Assembly (NCBI RefSeq): GCF_901764995.1
Contig: NZ_CABFKI010000016.1
Span: 1-41,444, forward strand
DNA: 41,444 nucleotides
Origin: Actinobacillus porcinus
Lineage (GTDB): Bacteria; Pseudomonadota; Gammaproteobacteria; Enterobacterales; Pasteurellaceae
Reading direction: 5' to 3'
This document shows, piece after piece, positions 9,322 through 18,196 of this stretch. The first letter of the stretch is position 1, and the number at the start of each line of letters is the position of its first letter. Made by a program: the position numbers and the translations under genes. The notes below the pieces were generated by a model, which made no database searches, was not told the DNA's origin, and saw only the letters and a program-made list of their open reading frames with translations.

Positions 9322-10316
9322 TGACTTGTTATTTTGGATTTGGGCATACCGCCTTGACGTTTTAACACCCAAGCTGCCACCAATGGCGCAATAATCGCTG
9401 AAATTAACACCGAGGCAGCAATTTGTGCGGTTGCCGTCTGAACAAAAGGCGCAAAAGTGGGATCTGCTTGTGCGACAATGGCAGGGGTGACGATTGAATT
9501 TGCTGCCGTTGTCCCCGCGGCAAAGCCAATACCTGATTGGTTACCACGTCTTAAAATAGTTTTATAGCCAATAAACACAAACAACCCAGTGACTAAGGAT
9601 GCCACTACACCAAGCAAAATTCCGCTTGCGCCACCTGTCACAATTACCGTCAAATTAATTCCCGTCCCTAAAGAAAATGCAAAAAAAGGAATCACAATGG
9701 CACTAGTCGGTTTCATTAAATTCGCCCATTTAGGATCCAAATTACCAAACACCATCCCAGCTAATAGCGGAATAATTGCCGCCATCATCAAACCTAACGG
9801 AATATCCGCCAAACCTGATGCACTCAAAAATAACAACACAAAAAATGCACCGTCATTGACAGCCGAGGCAATATAAGCCCCTTGATCGCGATAATCGCCA
9901 TATTTCCCTGTAAATGCCAACCAAATCCCACCACTGGAATTTGATACCACAGCAAGCATAGCTAGCAACGAAATCCCAATAATCCCGTCATTTCCCACAA
10001 ACAAGCCCAATAAAATCACCAAGCTCATAGGAATCAAGGTCTTACACAACAACACGACACCGGTATAAGCCAACACCGCCCCTGAACTACGCAACGAAAT
10101 TTGCATCCCTGTTGAAAAAATCAGCAATGCAATCAATGGTAATGCAGAAGACTTAAAAAGTGCGGTGGTAAACGCCCCTAATTCTAACAATTCAGGGAAA
10201 AACGTCCCCACAATAGAGCCTAAAATCAGCGGAATCACCATAATCCCCCCAGGGATTTTGCTGAGCAAATCATAAATGGGAATGATGGCTTTTGGAGGTG
10301 AAGTGGGTGTTGACAT
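9318..10316 (-). CDS. KdgT-family 2-keto-3-deoxygluconate-type permease, copy 1
   Basis: Predicted proton symporter for a sugar acid; 332 aa with about ten membrane segments. The whole sequence is KdgT-like, with the landmarks KIPGGIMVIPLILGSIVGTF near the N-terminus, GKYGDYRDQGAYIASAVNDG in the middle, and the RRGNQSGIGFAAGTTAANSI motif near residue 265. Most of its length is near-identical to the permease at 13698-14690. It follows the DeoR regulator by 35 bp on the same strand and has AAGGAAC before the ATG. Substrate is inferred from context (a four-carbon acid sugar such as threonate), not from sequence. An exact uptake signal lies at 10158. Confidence 0.88.
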   Translation of the reverse strand: MSTPTSPPKAIIPIYDLLSKIPGGIMVIPLILGSIVGTFFPELLELGAFTTALFKSSALPLIALLIFSTGMQISLRSSGAVLAYTGVVLLCKTLIPMSLVILLGLFVGNDGIIGISLLAMLAVVSNSSGGIWLAFTGKYGDYRDQGAYIASAVNDGAFFVLLFLSASGLADIPLGLMMAAIIPLLAGMVFGNLDPKWANLMKPTSAIVIPFFAFSLGTGINLTVIVTGGASGILLGVVASLVTGLFVFIGYKTILRRGNQSGIGFAAGTTAANSIVTPAIVAQADPTFAPFVQTATAQIAASVLISAIIAPLVAAWVLKRQGGMPKSKITSH

Positions 10317-10351
10317 AAGTTCCTTATTTTACGTTTGAATTTTTTTGCTAC

Positions 10352-11107
10352 CTATACGATGTTTATTTCAATATTTTTTTGTTTCAGCGCATTGGCAATA
10401 TCAGTAGGTAATGAATTATCTGTGATGATATTGGTTAGAGTTTCCAGTTTGGCGGCGCAGAATAACGAAAATTTTGCATATTTGCTACTATCGGCGACTA
10501 AAATTCGTTTTGTTGCATTTTGCAGTAACGCTTTTTTTAATGCGGCTTTTTCTTCTGTTGGAGCAGTAATTCCTTTTTCTAAATCCCAAGAATTACAACT
10601 TACAAACGCAAAATCAGGGTTAATATTCTGAAAAAATGAAATACTTTGATTACCAATACAAGATTGGCTGCTATTATCAATACGGCCTCCAACCATAGTG
10701 ACTTCAATTTGTTTATATTCGGACAATAATAAGGCAATTCGTAAATCAGTCGTAATAATCCGCAATGGAATATGTGTTATTTTTTTTGCGATACATAATG
10801 TTGTTGTGCCTGCATCTAAAACCACGGAGCTTCCGGCTGTAATCAAGGATACCGCATAGTCAGCAATTCGCTCTTTTTCTGCAATCTGGCACGATTGTTT
10901 TTCATCCGTTGTCGGTTGAAATGGAATAAACTGATTGAGGGCAACACCGCCATGAGTACGAATAATCGCTCCCTCTTCATCAAGTTTAATCAAATCTCTA
11001 CGAATTGTGGCAGGCGATGAATTTGTTATTTTTACAAGTTGTTCAACCGTTGCGATATTATGGCTTTTCAAATAAAGCATAATGGTTTCATGGCGATCGT
11101 TTGACAT
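10352..11107 (-). CDS. DeoR/GlpR-family transcriptional regulator, copy 1
   Basis: Transcription factor with a DeoR-type N-terminal helix-turn-helix (TVEQLVKITNSSPATIRRDL) followed by GAIIRTHGG, then a sugar-phosphate-binding domain with the DAGTTTLCIAKKI motif. The length, 251 aa, is standard. It is 10 bp after the ATPase gene and 35 bp before permease copy 1, all on the minus strand. DeoR-family proteins usually sense a phosphorylated intermediate. Here it may control the pdxA2/kinase operon through the palindrome at 16049-16074, but that is inference. No exact uptake signal in the gene. Confidence 0.9.
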   Translation of the reverse strand: MSNDRHETIMLYLKSHNIATVEQLVKITNSSPATIRRDLIKLDEEGAIIRTHGGVALNQFIPFQPTTDEKQSCQIAEKERIADYAVSLITAGSSVVLDAGTTTLCIAKKITHIPLRIITTDLRIALLLSEYKQIEVTMVGGRIDNSSQSCIGNQSISFFQNINPDFAFVSCNSWDLEKGITAPTEEKAALKKALLQNATKRILVADSSKYAKFSLFCAAKLETLTNIITDNSLPTDIANALKQKNIEINIV

Positions 11108-11117
11108 AGCTCATCTC

Positions 11118-12188
11118 TCACTCATTAACATTTTCTCGTAACCAAGTTTGAAAGTGTGTATTGTTAATTTGCAATTCATCAGCAATATTGCGAGTTAACA
11201 GATCCATACGCTTTAATTTTCGCACTTTACCTTGAATCATACTAGCACTAATATTTTCAAGACCTAGTTTGTGTGCAAAAACTTGGCGATTTTCTTTAGT
11301 ATAAAGTGATCTTTCATCATTTAACACAGCAAGTAAAATTAATCGCTCTAGTTCACTTAATTGAGCCCAAATCTGACGATTCTCTGAATTTTCATTCACC
11401 TGAAGTAATCTGTATTCCGCAGCTTGTTGTAATGATAAACTCGGATTTAAAATCATATCTTGAATAGTTGCTCGTAAGTATAATGGTGAAAAGTGAAAAC
11501 GCTCAAAATACTGATAAAGTAAATGGCTATCCAATCTGTTATTAGTCCGTTGGTGATAAATATTAGCGAGAAAATCAATAAAATCTTGTCCTAAATTAGG
11601 GAATTCTAAGGGATAAGCAAAATGAAAAAATGCGGCCTTATTATCATTAAACATAGCTCGCAATCCATTTGTACTACTGCCTGTAAAAATCACCTTAATT
11701 TGATTTTGATTGACATCAAGACCTGTTCGCAACGATTTCACCATTGGCTCTGAACCTTTAATTCGAGCAAGTTCTTGTACTTCATCAAGCAGCATCAATA
11801 TAGGCTTATGGCTTTTTGTGGCAAGTTCATTAATCATTTGAGCGATGCTCACAAAAGGTTGCTCTTGAGTATCTTGCAGACCTACTCCAATCCCCATAAC
11901 ATCAATTCGATTTAATCGCTGTAAGGTGCCGTGAGTGATATTTTTCAGAAAATCCTGTAATGCCGAAGCAAAGGCGATCTGTACATCGCCCATTTGATCA
12001 AAAAAGCTGAAATAGAATACATGAAAACCATTTTCTTCCGCTTGTGGTTTGACATCATTCAATAAAAACTGAGTTTTTCCCATTCGGCGTGGGGCAAAAA
12101 GTGTCAAAGCATGGGTAATTCCACTTTTAAGATTTAAAACAAGTGAATTAGCGAGATCGGTACGATGGAAATAAAGCGGATCATTCAT
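11118..12188 (-). CDS. AAA-type ATPase with C-terminal helical domain, function unknown
   Basis: A 356 aa P-loop ATPase. It starts with YFHRTDLANSLVLNL, typical of AAA ATPases of the archaeal-ATPase/STAND-like type. The Walker A region is APRRMGKTQ (about residues 32-40) and Walker B is ILMLLDEVQEL; an FTGSSTNGLRAMF segment looks like sensor 1. The C-terminal third is helical and resembles a winged helix (ERLILLAVLNDE ... KVRKLKRMDLLTRN). AAAGGTG precedes the ATG. Its promoter region is packed with inverted TATAC motifs (12200-12232). It lies between two sugar-acid gene groups with no evident metabolic role and could belong to a mobile or defence function. I do not recognise a named family. 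Confidence 0.7.
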   Translation of the reverse strand: MNDPLYFHRTDLANSLVLNLKSGITHALTLFAPRRMGKTQFLLNDVKPQAEENGFHVFYFSFFDQMGDVQIAFASALQDFLKNITHGTLQRLNRIDVMGIGVGLQDTQEQPFVSIAQMINELATKSHKPILMLLDEVQELARIKGSEPMVKSLRTGLDVNQNQIKVIFTGSSTNGLRAMFNDNKAAFFHFAYPLEFPNLGQDFIDFLANIYHQRTNNRLDSHLLYQYFERFHFSPLYLRATIQDMILNPSLSLQQAAEYRLLQVNENSENRQIWAQLSELERLILLAVLNDERSLYTKENRQVFAHKLGLENISASMIQGKVRKLKRMDLLTRNIADELQINNTHFQTWLRENVNE

Positions 12189-12207
12189 AAAGCACCTTTA
12201 TACAAAA

Positions 12208-12232
12208 TTATACATTGTTTGTATAATTATAC
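12208..12232. promoter_or_regulatory. Overlapping inverted repeats upstream of the ATPase gene
   Basis: TTATACA and TGTATAA pair across a 5-base spacer (12208-12226), and GTATAATTATAC (12221-12232) is a perfect 12-base palindrome overlapping it. They lie 20-44 bases before the ATPase start, where a promoter would be. Likely an operator, perhaps autoregulatory; the binding protein is unknown. Confidence 0.45.
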
Positions 12233-12278
12233 TTGTGGCGTATAAAGATGTATAGAGAAAAATCTAGTATTATGTAGT

Positions 12279-12411
12279 ACTTGCACAAAGCTGAAATGGC
12301 GGTTGGTGAGCTTGTCGAACCACGGTTAGTGAGCCTGTCGAACTATAAGACATTTCAGTGACTGCATGAAACTTATGTTTCGATAGTCTCAACGATCGCC
12401 TTGTGCAACTG
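12279..12411. repeat. Composite REP-like repeat with nested inverted arms
   Basis: Outer arms TTGCACAA (12281-12288) and TTGTGCAA (12401-12408), inner arms CTGAAATG (12291-12298) and CATTTCAG (12351-12358). Between and beside them are three related units of the type GTGAGCTTGTCGAAC: 12300-12320, 12323-12342, and an inverted, diverged copy at 12376-12399. Similar units are dispersed repeats in many bacterial genomes. No ORF is evident in 12189-12469. Confidence 0.6.
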
Positions 12412-12431
12412 TTACATAATATTGGAAATTT

Positions 12432-12461
12432 AATAACGCCAGTAAGTTTGCTGGCGTTATT
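12432..12461 (-). terminator. Hairpin after the acid sugar kinase gene
   Basis: AACGCCAG and CTGGCGTT pair across an 8-base loop, 10 bases beyond the kinase stop codon on the minus strand. The T-tract is weak, so confidence is moderate. Confidence 0.55.
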
Positions 12462-12469
12462 GATAGTAT

Positions 12470-13696
12470 TTAACCCAAAATATCATTAAGTAGATTATTA
12501 TTACCAAATCCACCTGACTTTGTCATAACTTTAAGTCCTTTATATTGACCACTATTGATGGTACACAATGGGACTCCAGGCACAATAGCATATAATATAT
12601 TCATTTCTGATATATTCATTTTGCCCAATAACATTGCCGCACCATCACCACCAAATAGGACAAGTGAATCAAATTTTTCGTTATTTAAGGCATATATTCC
12701 AAGTTCTGCGAGATATTCAGCAATTTTTCTAGCTACTGTATGAATATTTCCAAAATTATGATTCATTATTTTTGCTGGGTTCGCACGAATAATGACATTT
12801 TCTGAACTAGAATGTATTAAAGCTTTAAATTGTGACATTATCGCTTCATTTGATAACTCGTAATTAATTAGTTGTGATGGCGATGGATTGAATACGATTG
12901 ATTTTGCGCCTACCGTTGAAATATATTGATCTACTTGATTTTGGCTAGTTTCATGAATTGACGTTACTAAAATAAGTGTTCTACCCAAATTAGTGTCTTT
13001 GTTAATCACTTGCTTACGGTGTTTTTTCAGATGAGATGCCAAGCCTGCAGAGCCGACAGGAATAATATGATTACCTAATTGATTGATTACATTGGCAATA
13101 ACAGATAAATCATCTTCAGTTTTAGCGTCAATAATAATTTGTTCACTATTGGAAGAGCTAATTTGTGATATTAATTCTTCCGTTGTTAAACATGGTAGAT
13201 GTACTGCTTCGGGTAATAAATCAAGTAGATATGATGAGCCAACAGGGCATATTGCATCTTTCCCTGATGGAGTTTCATTTACAGGTATCCCATTAACATA
13301 TAAATGCCCATTTTCAATTGTTCTCCCCATAGCAGGATACGCCGAACAAATGATAGCTCTTGCATTTGGATATAGCATTTTCCATGCTTTTAATGCACCT
13401 TTGATTTGAAACTGGACTGAACCTCGCATTGTGGAATCAATTTTTAAATAAAGTTGATTAATTTCTTTGCTGATTCCTTGTGAGATTACTTGACATGTTT
13501 TTTGTTCCGCTTGTTCTCCTATTGCTCTTGAATCTGTGGAAACTGAAAAAATATCACCTTTTGATATATCAGTTTTATTTAGGGAGCTTATGTTTGTCTC
13601 TAAGATTGTTGTAAAGCCTAATTCTGCAAACATTACTCCAGTATCATTTGCTCCAGTTAAATCATCGGCAACAACTAGTAATTTATTATTTTTCAT
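12470..13696 (-). CDS. dtnK: Four-carbon acid sugar kinase (DUF1537), probable D-threonate kinase
   Basis: Predicted to phosphorylate a C4 aldonate such as D-threonate at O4 for PdxA2. DUF1537 family, 408 aa. The N-terminal domain has VADDLTGANDTG and VSTDSRA and the substrate loop LKIDSTMRGS; the middle has YPAMGRTIENGHLYVNG and VGSAGLASHL. The C-terminal nucleotide-binding domain ends KVMTKSGGFGNNN. The ATG at 13696 is preferred over one at 13711 because GGAGAG lies 7 bases upstream, inside the permease's last codons. It starts 1 bp after the permease stop. The gene is AT-rich, has no uptake signal, and is at the operon's end, whereas a truncated relative is first (15712-15957). D-threonate versus D-erythronate specificity cannot be told from sequence. 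Confidence 0.82.
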   Translation of the reverse strand: MKNNKLLVVADDLTGANDTGVMFAELGFTTILETNISSLNKTDISKGDIFSVSTDSRAIGEQAEQKTCQVISQGISKEINQLYLKIDSTMRGSVQFQIKGALKAWKMLYPNARAIICSAYPAMGRTIENGHLYVNGIPVNETPSGKDAICPVGSSYLLDLLPEAVHLPCLTTEELISQISSSNSEQIIIDAKTEDDLSVIANVINQLGNHIIPVGSAGLASHLKKHRKQVINKDTNLGRTLILVTSIHETSQNQVDQYISTVGAKSIVFNPSPSQLINYELSNEAIMSQFKALIHSSSENVIIRANPAKIMNHNFGNIHTVARKIAEYLAELGIYALNNEKFDSLVLFGGDGAAMLLGKMNISEMNILYAIVPGVPLCTINSGQYKGLKVMTKSGGFGNNNLLNDILG

Positions 13697-13697
13697 A

Positions 13698-14690
13698 TTA
13701 AATCTCTCCATTGTTTAAGCCACCTTGACGTTTTAATACCCAGGCTGCTAAGAGTGGTGCTAGGATTGCTGAAACTAATACCGCCGCCGCAATTTGAGCC
13801 GTTGCAGTTTGTACAAATGGTGCAAAACTAGGATCAGCTTGAGCCACAATTTCAGGTGTAATAATTGCATTACCAGCAGTTGTTCCCGCAGCAAAACCAA
13901 TACCAGATTGATTTCCACGTCTCAAAATAGTTTTATAGCCGATGAATACAAGAAATCCAGTAAATAAAGATGCGATAATTCCAAGAATGATTCCTGTTGC
14001 TCCACCTGTTACAATGGAATTTAGATTGATACCACTGCCTAAAGCAAAAGCAAAGAATGGAATAACAATTGCTCCTGTTGGTTTCATTAAATTCGTCCAT
14101 TTAGGGTCTAGATTACCAATTACCATACCTATTAATAGCGGAATTACCGCTGCAAGCATCAATGATAATGGAATATCCGCAAGACCAGATGCGCCAAGGA
14201 ATAACAATACAAAGAATGGGCCATCATTAACAGCGGAAGCAACGTAGGCTCCTTGATCTCGGTAATCACCATATTTCCCTGTAAATGCTAACCAAATTCC
14301 ACCGTTCGAGTTAGCTACAACAGTTAACATTGCTAACAATGAGATTCCGAGTATCCCATCATTACCAACAAATAAGCCTAGAGCCGTAACTAATGCAGCA
14401 GGAATTAAGGTTTTAAATAATAGAACTATACCTGTATGAGCAAGAACAGGGCCTGAACTACGAACAGTAATTTGCATACCCGTTGCGAAAATTAATAATG
14501 CAATAAGTGGGCCTGCAGAGGATTTAAAAAGTGCACTTGTAAATGAACCAAGCCCTAAAAATTCAGGGAAAAATGTTCCCACTATTGAGCCTAAAATTAA
14601 TGGTATTACCATTGCACCACCTGGAATTTTATTCATTCCATCATATAACGGAATAATAGATTTTTCAGTTACTTGGGTTGTAGTAGACAT
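13698..14690 (-). CDS. KdgT-family sugar acid permease, copy 2
   Basis: A 330 aa proton symporter homologous to the one at 9318-10316 and sharing all its landmarks (IPGGAMVIPLILGSIVGTFF, GKYGDYRDQGAYVASAVNDG, RRGNQSGIGFAAGTTAGN). The start is the ATG at 14690, since AAGGAGG (14696-14702) sits just upstream and overlaps the pdxA2 stop codon; a longer frame to 14738 would overlap pdxA2. Sandwiched between pdxA2 and the kinase, it is likely the importer for their substrate. At 14529 it has AAGTGCACT where copy 1 has a true uptake signal, changing a Thr to Ser. Confidence 0.9.
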   Translation of the reverse strand: MSTTTQVTEKSIIPLYDGMNKIPGGAMVIPLILGSIVGTFFPEFLGLGSFTSALFKSSAGPLIALLIFATGMQITVRSSGPVLAHTGIVLLFKTLIPAALVTALGLFVGNDGILGISLLAMLTVVANSNGGIWLAFTGKYGDYRDQGAYVASAVNDGPFFVLLFLGASGLADIPLSLMLAAVIPLLIGMVIGNLDPKWTNLMKPTGAIVIPFFAFALGSGINLNSIVTGGATGIILGIIASLFTGFLVFIGYKTILRRGNQSGIGFAAGTTAGNAIITPEIVAQADPSFAPFVQTATAQIAAAVLVSAILAPLLAAWVLKRQGGLNNGEI

Positions 14691-14700
14691 AGATGCCTCC

Positions 14701-15702
14701 TTAGTGATTTGCATATTTAATACTTGCCATTTTTGCACCGAGGTATAACGCTTCTGTCATACTTCGGCTATCCGCAATGCCTTGTCCTGCGATTTGGAAA
14801 GCGGTGCCGTGATCCACTGAGGTACGAATAAATGGTAAACCGGTGGTAACATTGACACCGCTATCAAAACCTATTAATTTCAATGGGATATGACCTTGGT
14901 CGTGATACATAACGACTACCATATCAAACTCATCCAAATTGGCAGCACGATGGAAAACGGTATCTGGTGGAAGTGGGCCAACCGCATTAATGCCTTTGGC
15001 TTGTGCTTCTTTAACGGCAGGTAAGATTTCTTCTTCATCTTCTGTGCCAAATAAACCATGTTCGCCCGCGTGGGCATTGAAACCGGCTACCGCGATACGT
15101 GGCTCTTTAAAACCGAGCATTTTGCTGTATTCTTGTGCAAGCTCAATAACGGTTAATACGCGCTCTTTTTTGATTAAATCACAGGCTTGGCGCATGGATA
15201 CGTGGGTAGTGACGTGAATCACGTTGAGTCTTTCGCTTGTGAGCATCATAGAGAAATCTTCGGTGTTGCTTAGGTGCGCTAAGATCTCAGTATGCCCAGG
15301 GAAAATTTTGCCACCTGCATGAAGGGCTTCTTTATTTAAAGGTGCGGTGACAATGGCGTGGATTTTTCCTTTTAAGGTCAAATCAACAGCACGTTCAATA
15401 AATTCATAGGCGGCTTTTCCTGCACGTGCATCAACTTGTGAGAACGGCAAATCCGCGGGTAAGTTGTCTAAATCAATGACATCGATATAACCAAATTCAC
15501 TTTGGTAATGTTCGAGATCTTCAACTTTACGTAATTGAAGTTGGGATTTTACGATAGGCAAAGCACGTTGTAGGATTTTTAAATCACCAATAACAACGGG
15601 ATGTGCCAATTCGTAGATGCGTTTATCTTCTAATGATTTAATTATGACTTCAGGGCCAATACCTGCTGCATCGCCCATTGTGATGCCTAAAATTGGTTTC
15701 AT
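14701..15702 (-). CDS. pdxA2: PdxA2-type 4-phospho-D-threonate 3-dehydrogenase
   Basis: Predicted to oxidise D-threonate 4-phosphate at C3 with NAD, giving DHAP after decarboxylation. The PdxA family fold is clear: GITMGDAAGIGPEVI at the N-terminus, FPGHTEILAHL, NAHAGEHGLFG, and MYHDQGHIPLKLIGFD with metal-binding histidines. The 333 aa length is normal. The alternative is the pyridoxal-pathway PdxA proper; the neighbouring DUF1537 kinase and permease favour PdxA2. AAGGAG precedes the ATG, just after the stop of the truncated kinase. Stop codon overlaps the Shine-Dalgarno of the next gene. Confidence 0.88.
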   Translation of the reverse strand: MKPILGITMGDAAGIGPEVIIKSLEDKRIYELAHPVVIGDLKILQRALPIVKSQLQLRKVEDLEHYQSEFGYIDVIDLDNLPADLPFSQVDARAGKAAYEFIERAVDLTLKGKIHAIVTAPLNKEALHAGGKIFPGHTEILAHLSNTEDFSMMLTSERLNVIHVTTHVSMRQACDLIKKERVLTVIELAQEYSKMLGFKEPRIAVAGFNAHAGEHGLFGTEDEEEILPAVKEAQAKGINAVGPLPPDTVFHRAANLDEFDMVVVMYHDQGHIPLKLIGFDSGVNVTTGLPFIRTSVDHGTAFQIAGQGIADSRSMTEALYLGAKMASIKYANH

Positions 15703-15711
15703 GGAAACTCC

Positions 15712-15957
15712 TTAACTTTCATATAATTTTTTATAAATTTTGTTCGGAATAATAGAATTTAAGCGTTGGTTTATTTGGTTTTGAGCGTTTTCAATCGTCA
15801 TGGCACGGCTGTCTGTATTCACAATAACCACTTGCGCATTGCCGTTATATGATGAATAGTCATTTAGCAATACATCTGTCGAAACGCCTTGTTTAGCGAA
15901 TTGAACGCCAGTGTCATTTGCGCCGGTAAAATCATCAGCAATGATAAGTAGCTCCAT
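15712..15957 (-). pseudogene. Truncated DUF1537 acid sugar kinase (N-terminal remnant)
   Basis: Only 81 codons against about 410 in the family. The first 75 residues are a good match to the kinase N-terminal domain (IIADDFTGANDTGVQFAKQG, VNTDSRAM), ending IYKK. In full kinases this is followed by a DSTxRG substrate loop; here it runs straight into LYES and a stop. The C-terminal 330 residues, including the whole nucleotide-binding domain, are absent, so it cannot be a working kinase. It is nonetheless preceded by GGAGAG, a CRP-like site and a palindrome, and is the first ORF of the pdxA2 operon. Most simply, an internal deletion fused codons at both ends of the gene. Confidence 0.8.
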
Positions 15958-15963
15958 CTTTCT

Positions 15964-15990
15964 CTCTCCAGCAGTGAAATTGCTAGAGAG
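15964..15990. promoter_or_regulatory. Stem-loop at the presumed transcript start of the pdxA2 operon
   Basis: CTCTCCAGCA and TGCTAGAGAG pair with one mismatch across a 7-base loop, covering the expected start site and lying just upstream of the Shine-Dalgarno GGAGAG of the kinase remnant. Functional effect unknown. Confidence 0.3.
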
Positions 15991-15994
15991 TATA
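15989..15994 (-). promoter_or_regulatory. Minus-strand -10 box of the pdxA2 operon
   Basis: TATACT on the minus strand; the start about 7 bases downstream (near 15982) would place the CRP-like site centre at -41.5, the class II position. No good -35 is seen, as expected for activator-dependent promoters. Confidence 0.5.
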
Positions 15995-16015
15995 ATGTTT
16001 TCTTTTTAATAAAAC

Positions 16016-16031
16016 CGTGATCTTCGTCACA
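16016..16031. promoter_or_regulatory. CRP-like binding site, pdxA2 operon
   Basis: CGTGA-N6-TCACA against the consensus TGTGA-N6-TCACA, nine of ten positions. It lies between the divergent kinase remnant and GST gene and suits catabolite control of sugar-acid use. Confidence 0.6.
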
Positions 16032-16048
16032 AATATGATTTTTTATAA

Positions 16049-16074
16049 TCAAATGATTATTTTTAATCATTTGA
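16049..16074. promoter_or_regulatory. Palindromic operator candidate upstream of the pdxA2 operon
   Basis: Perfect 10-base arms TCAAATGATT and AATCATTTGA with a 6-base A/T spacer. Its centre is 38 bp upstream of the CRP-like site. A candidate target for the DeoR regulator at 10352-11107, or for the divergent GST promoter. Confidence 0.5.
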
Positions 16075-16126
16075 CGTTCCCCAAAATATTGTTTAGATTT
16101 CCCTTATCTCAATCAAGGAGCAAAAT

Positions 16127-16744
16127 ATGATGAAACTTTGGTATAGCACAACCAGTGCTTTTGCACGTAAAGTCTTAACGGTGATGAAACATCATCATTT
16201 AGAAGATAAAATTGAATTACAGCGCGTGAGTGTGGCGGCAGATTCTAATTCACCGCATAACCAAGATAATCCGCTTGGGCGTATTCCTGCTTTGCAGCGT
16301 AATTGTGGAAATTGGTTATTTGGTAGCTTGTTGATTTGCGAATATTTGGATTATAAGGGCAAGGAATCGAAGTTGTTTCCTGAAGCTGGTAAGGCCCGTT
16401 GGGCAGCATTGGCGTTACATAATTTGGCGGATGGTATTTCGGAAAATACGACTCCGATGGTGACAGAGAAAAAATTCCGTCCTGAAAATGAGTGGTGGAC
16501 GAGCCGTTATGCGCAGGTGGCGGAACGTAATGCACGCAGTTTTACGCAAATGGAACAGGCAATTCAACCCTTTGGTTATGAATTGAATATTGGCTCGTTG
16601 ACGGCGGTATGTTTGATTGATTGGTGGGCGTTCCGTCAAGAGTTTTTAGGCTATGATTTAGCGCTGCATCATCCGGCTTTGGTAAAATGGGCGGCGGAAA
16701 TGAACGCGCGTTATCCTGAACTCAGCGAAACCATGTATAAATAA
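16127..16744 (+). CDS. Glutathione S-transferase family protein (YibF-like)
   Basis: A 205 aa thioredoxin-fold GST-like protein. The N-terminal domain begins [15 protein letters not shown], where the Ser/Thr after Tyr takes the place of the usual active residue; GRIPALQRN gives the cis-proline loop and the conserved glutamate-containing segment is LLICEYLD. The C-terminal helical domain includes [13 protein letters not shown]. Resembles E. coli YibF, for which no clear substrate is known. AAGGAG is 6 bases before the first of two ATGs. It ends 1 bp before tsaC, so the two are coupled. Confidence 0.85.
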   Translation: MMKLWYSTTSAFARKVLTVMKHHHLEDKIELQRVSVAADSNSPHNQDNPLGRIPALQRNCGNWLFGSLLICEYLDYKGKESKLFPEAGKARWAALALHNLADGISENTTPMVTEKKFRPENEWWTSRYAQVAERNARSFTQMEQAIQPFGYELNIGSLTAVCLIDWWAFRQEFLGYDLALHHPALVKWAAEMNARYPELSETMYK

Positions 16745-16745
16745 G

Positions 16746-18097
<1,352 letters not shown>

Positions 18098-18150
18098 GAG
18101 AGCGTTATATCGTTTCTATAAATATCTCTAAAGGAGACTTTACGCTTCTT

Positions 18151-18164
18151 TTTACAATTGTAAA
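18151..18164. other. 14-base perfect palindrome between aroE and deoR
   Basis: TTTACAATTGTAAA reads the same on both strands. It lies in the 99-base gap between the convergent aroE and regulator genes, without a T-run long enough for a clear terminator. Role unknown. Confidence 0.35.
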
Positions 18165-18196
18165 TTGCGTTTTAAAAGTCTTGTTAAGAGCTTATC

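Noticed and set aside
16245-16535. 96-codon minus-strand ORF opposite the GST gene
   Set aside because: Lies wholly inside the well-supported GST gene and has no family features; likewise other long antisense frames.
18098-18196. Terminator between convergent aroE and deoR
   Set aside because: Only a 14-base palindrome without loop or T-run; not enough to call a terminator.
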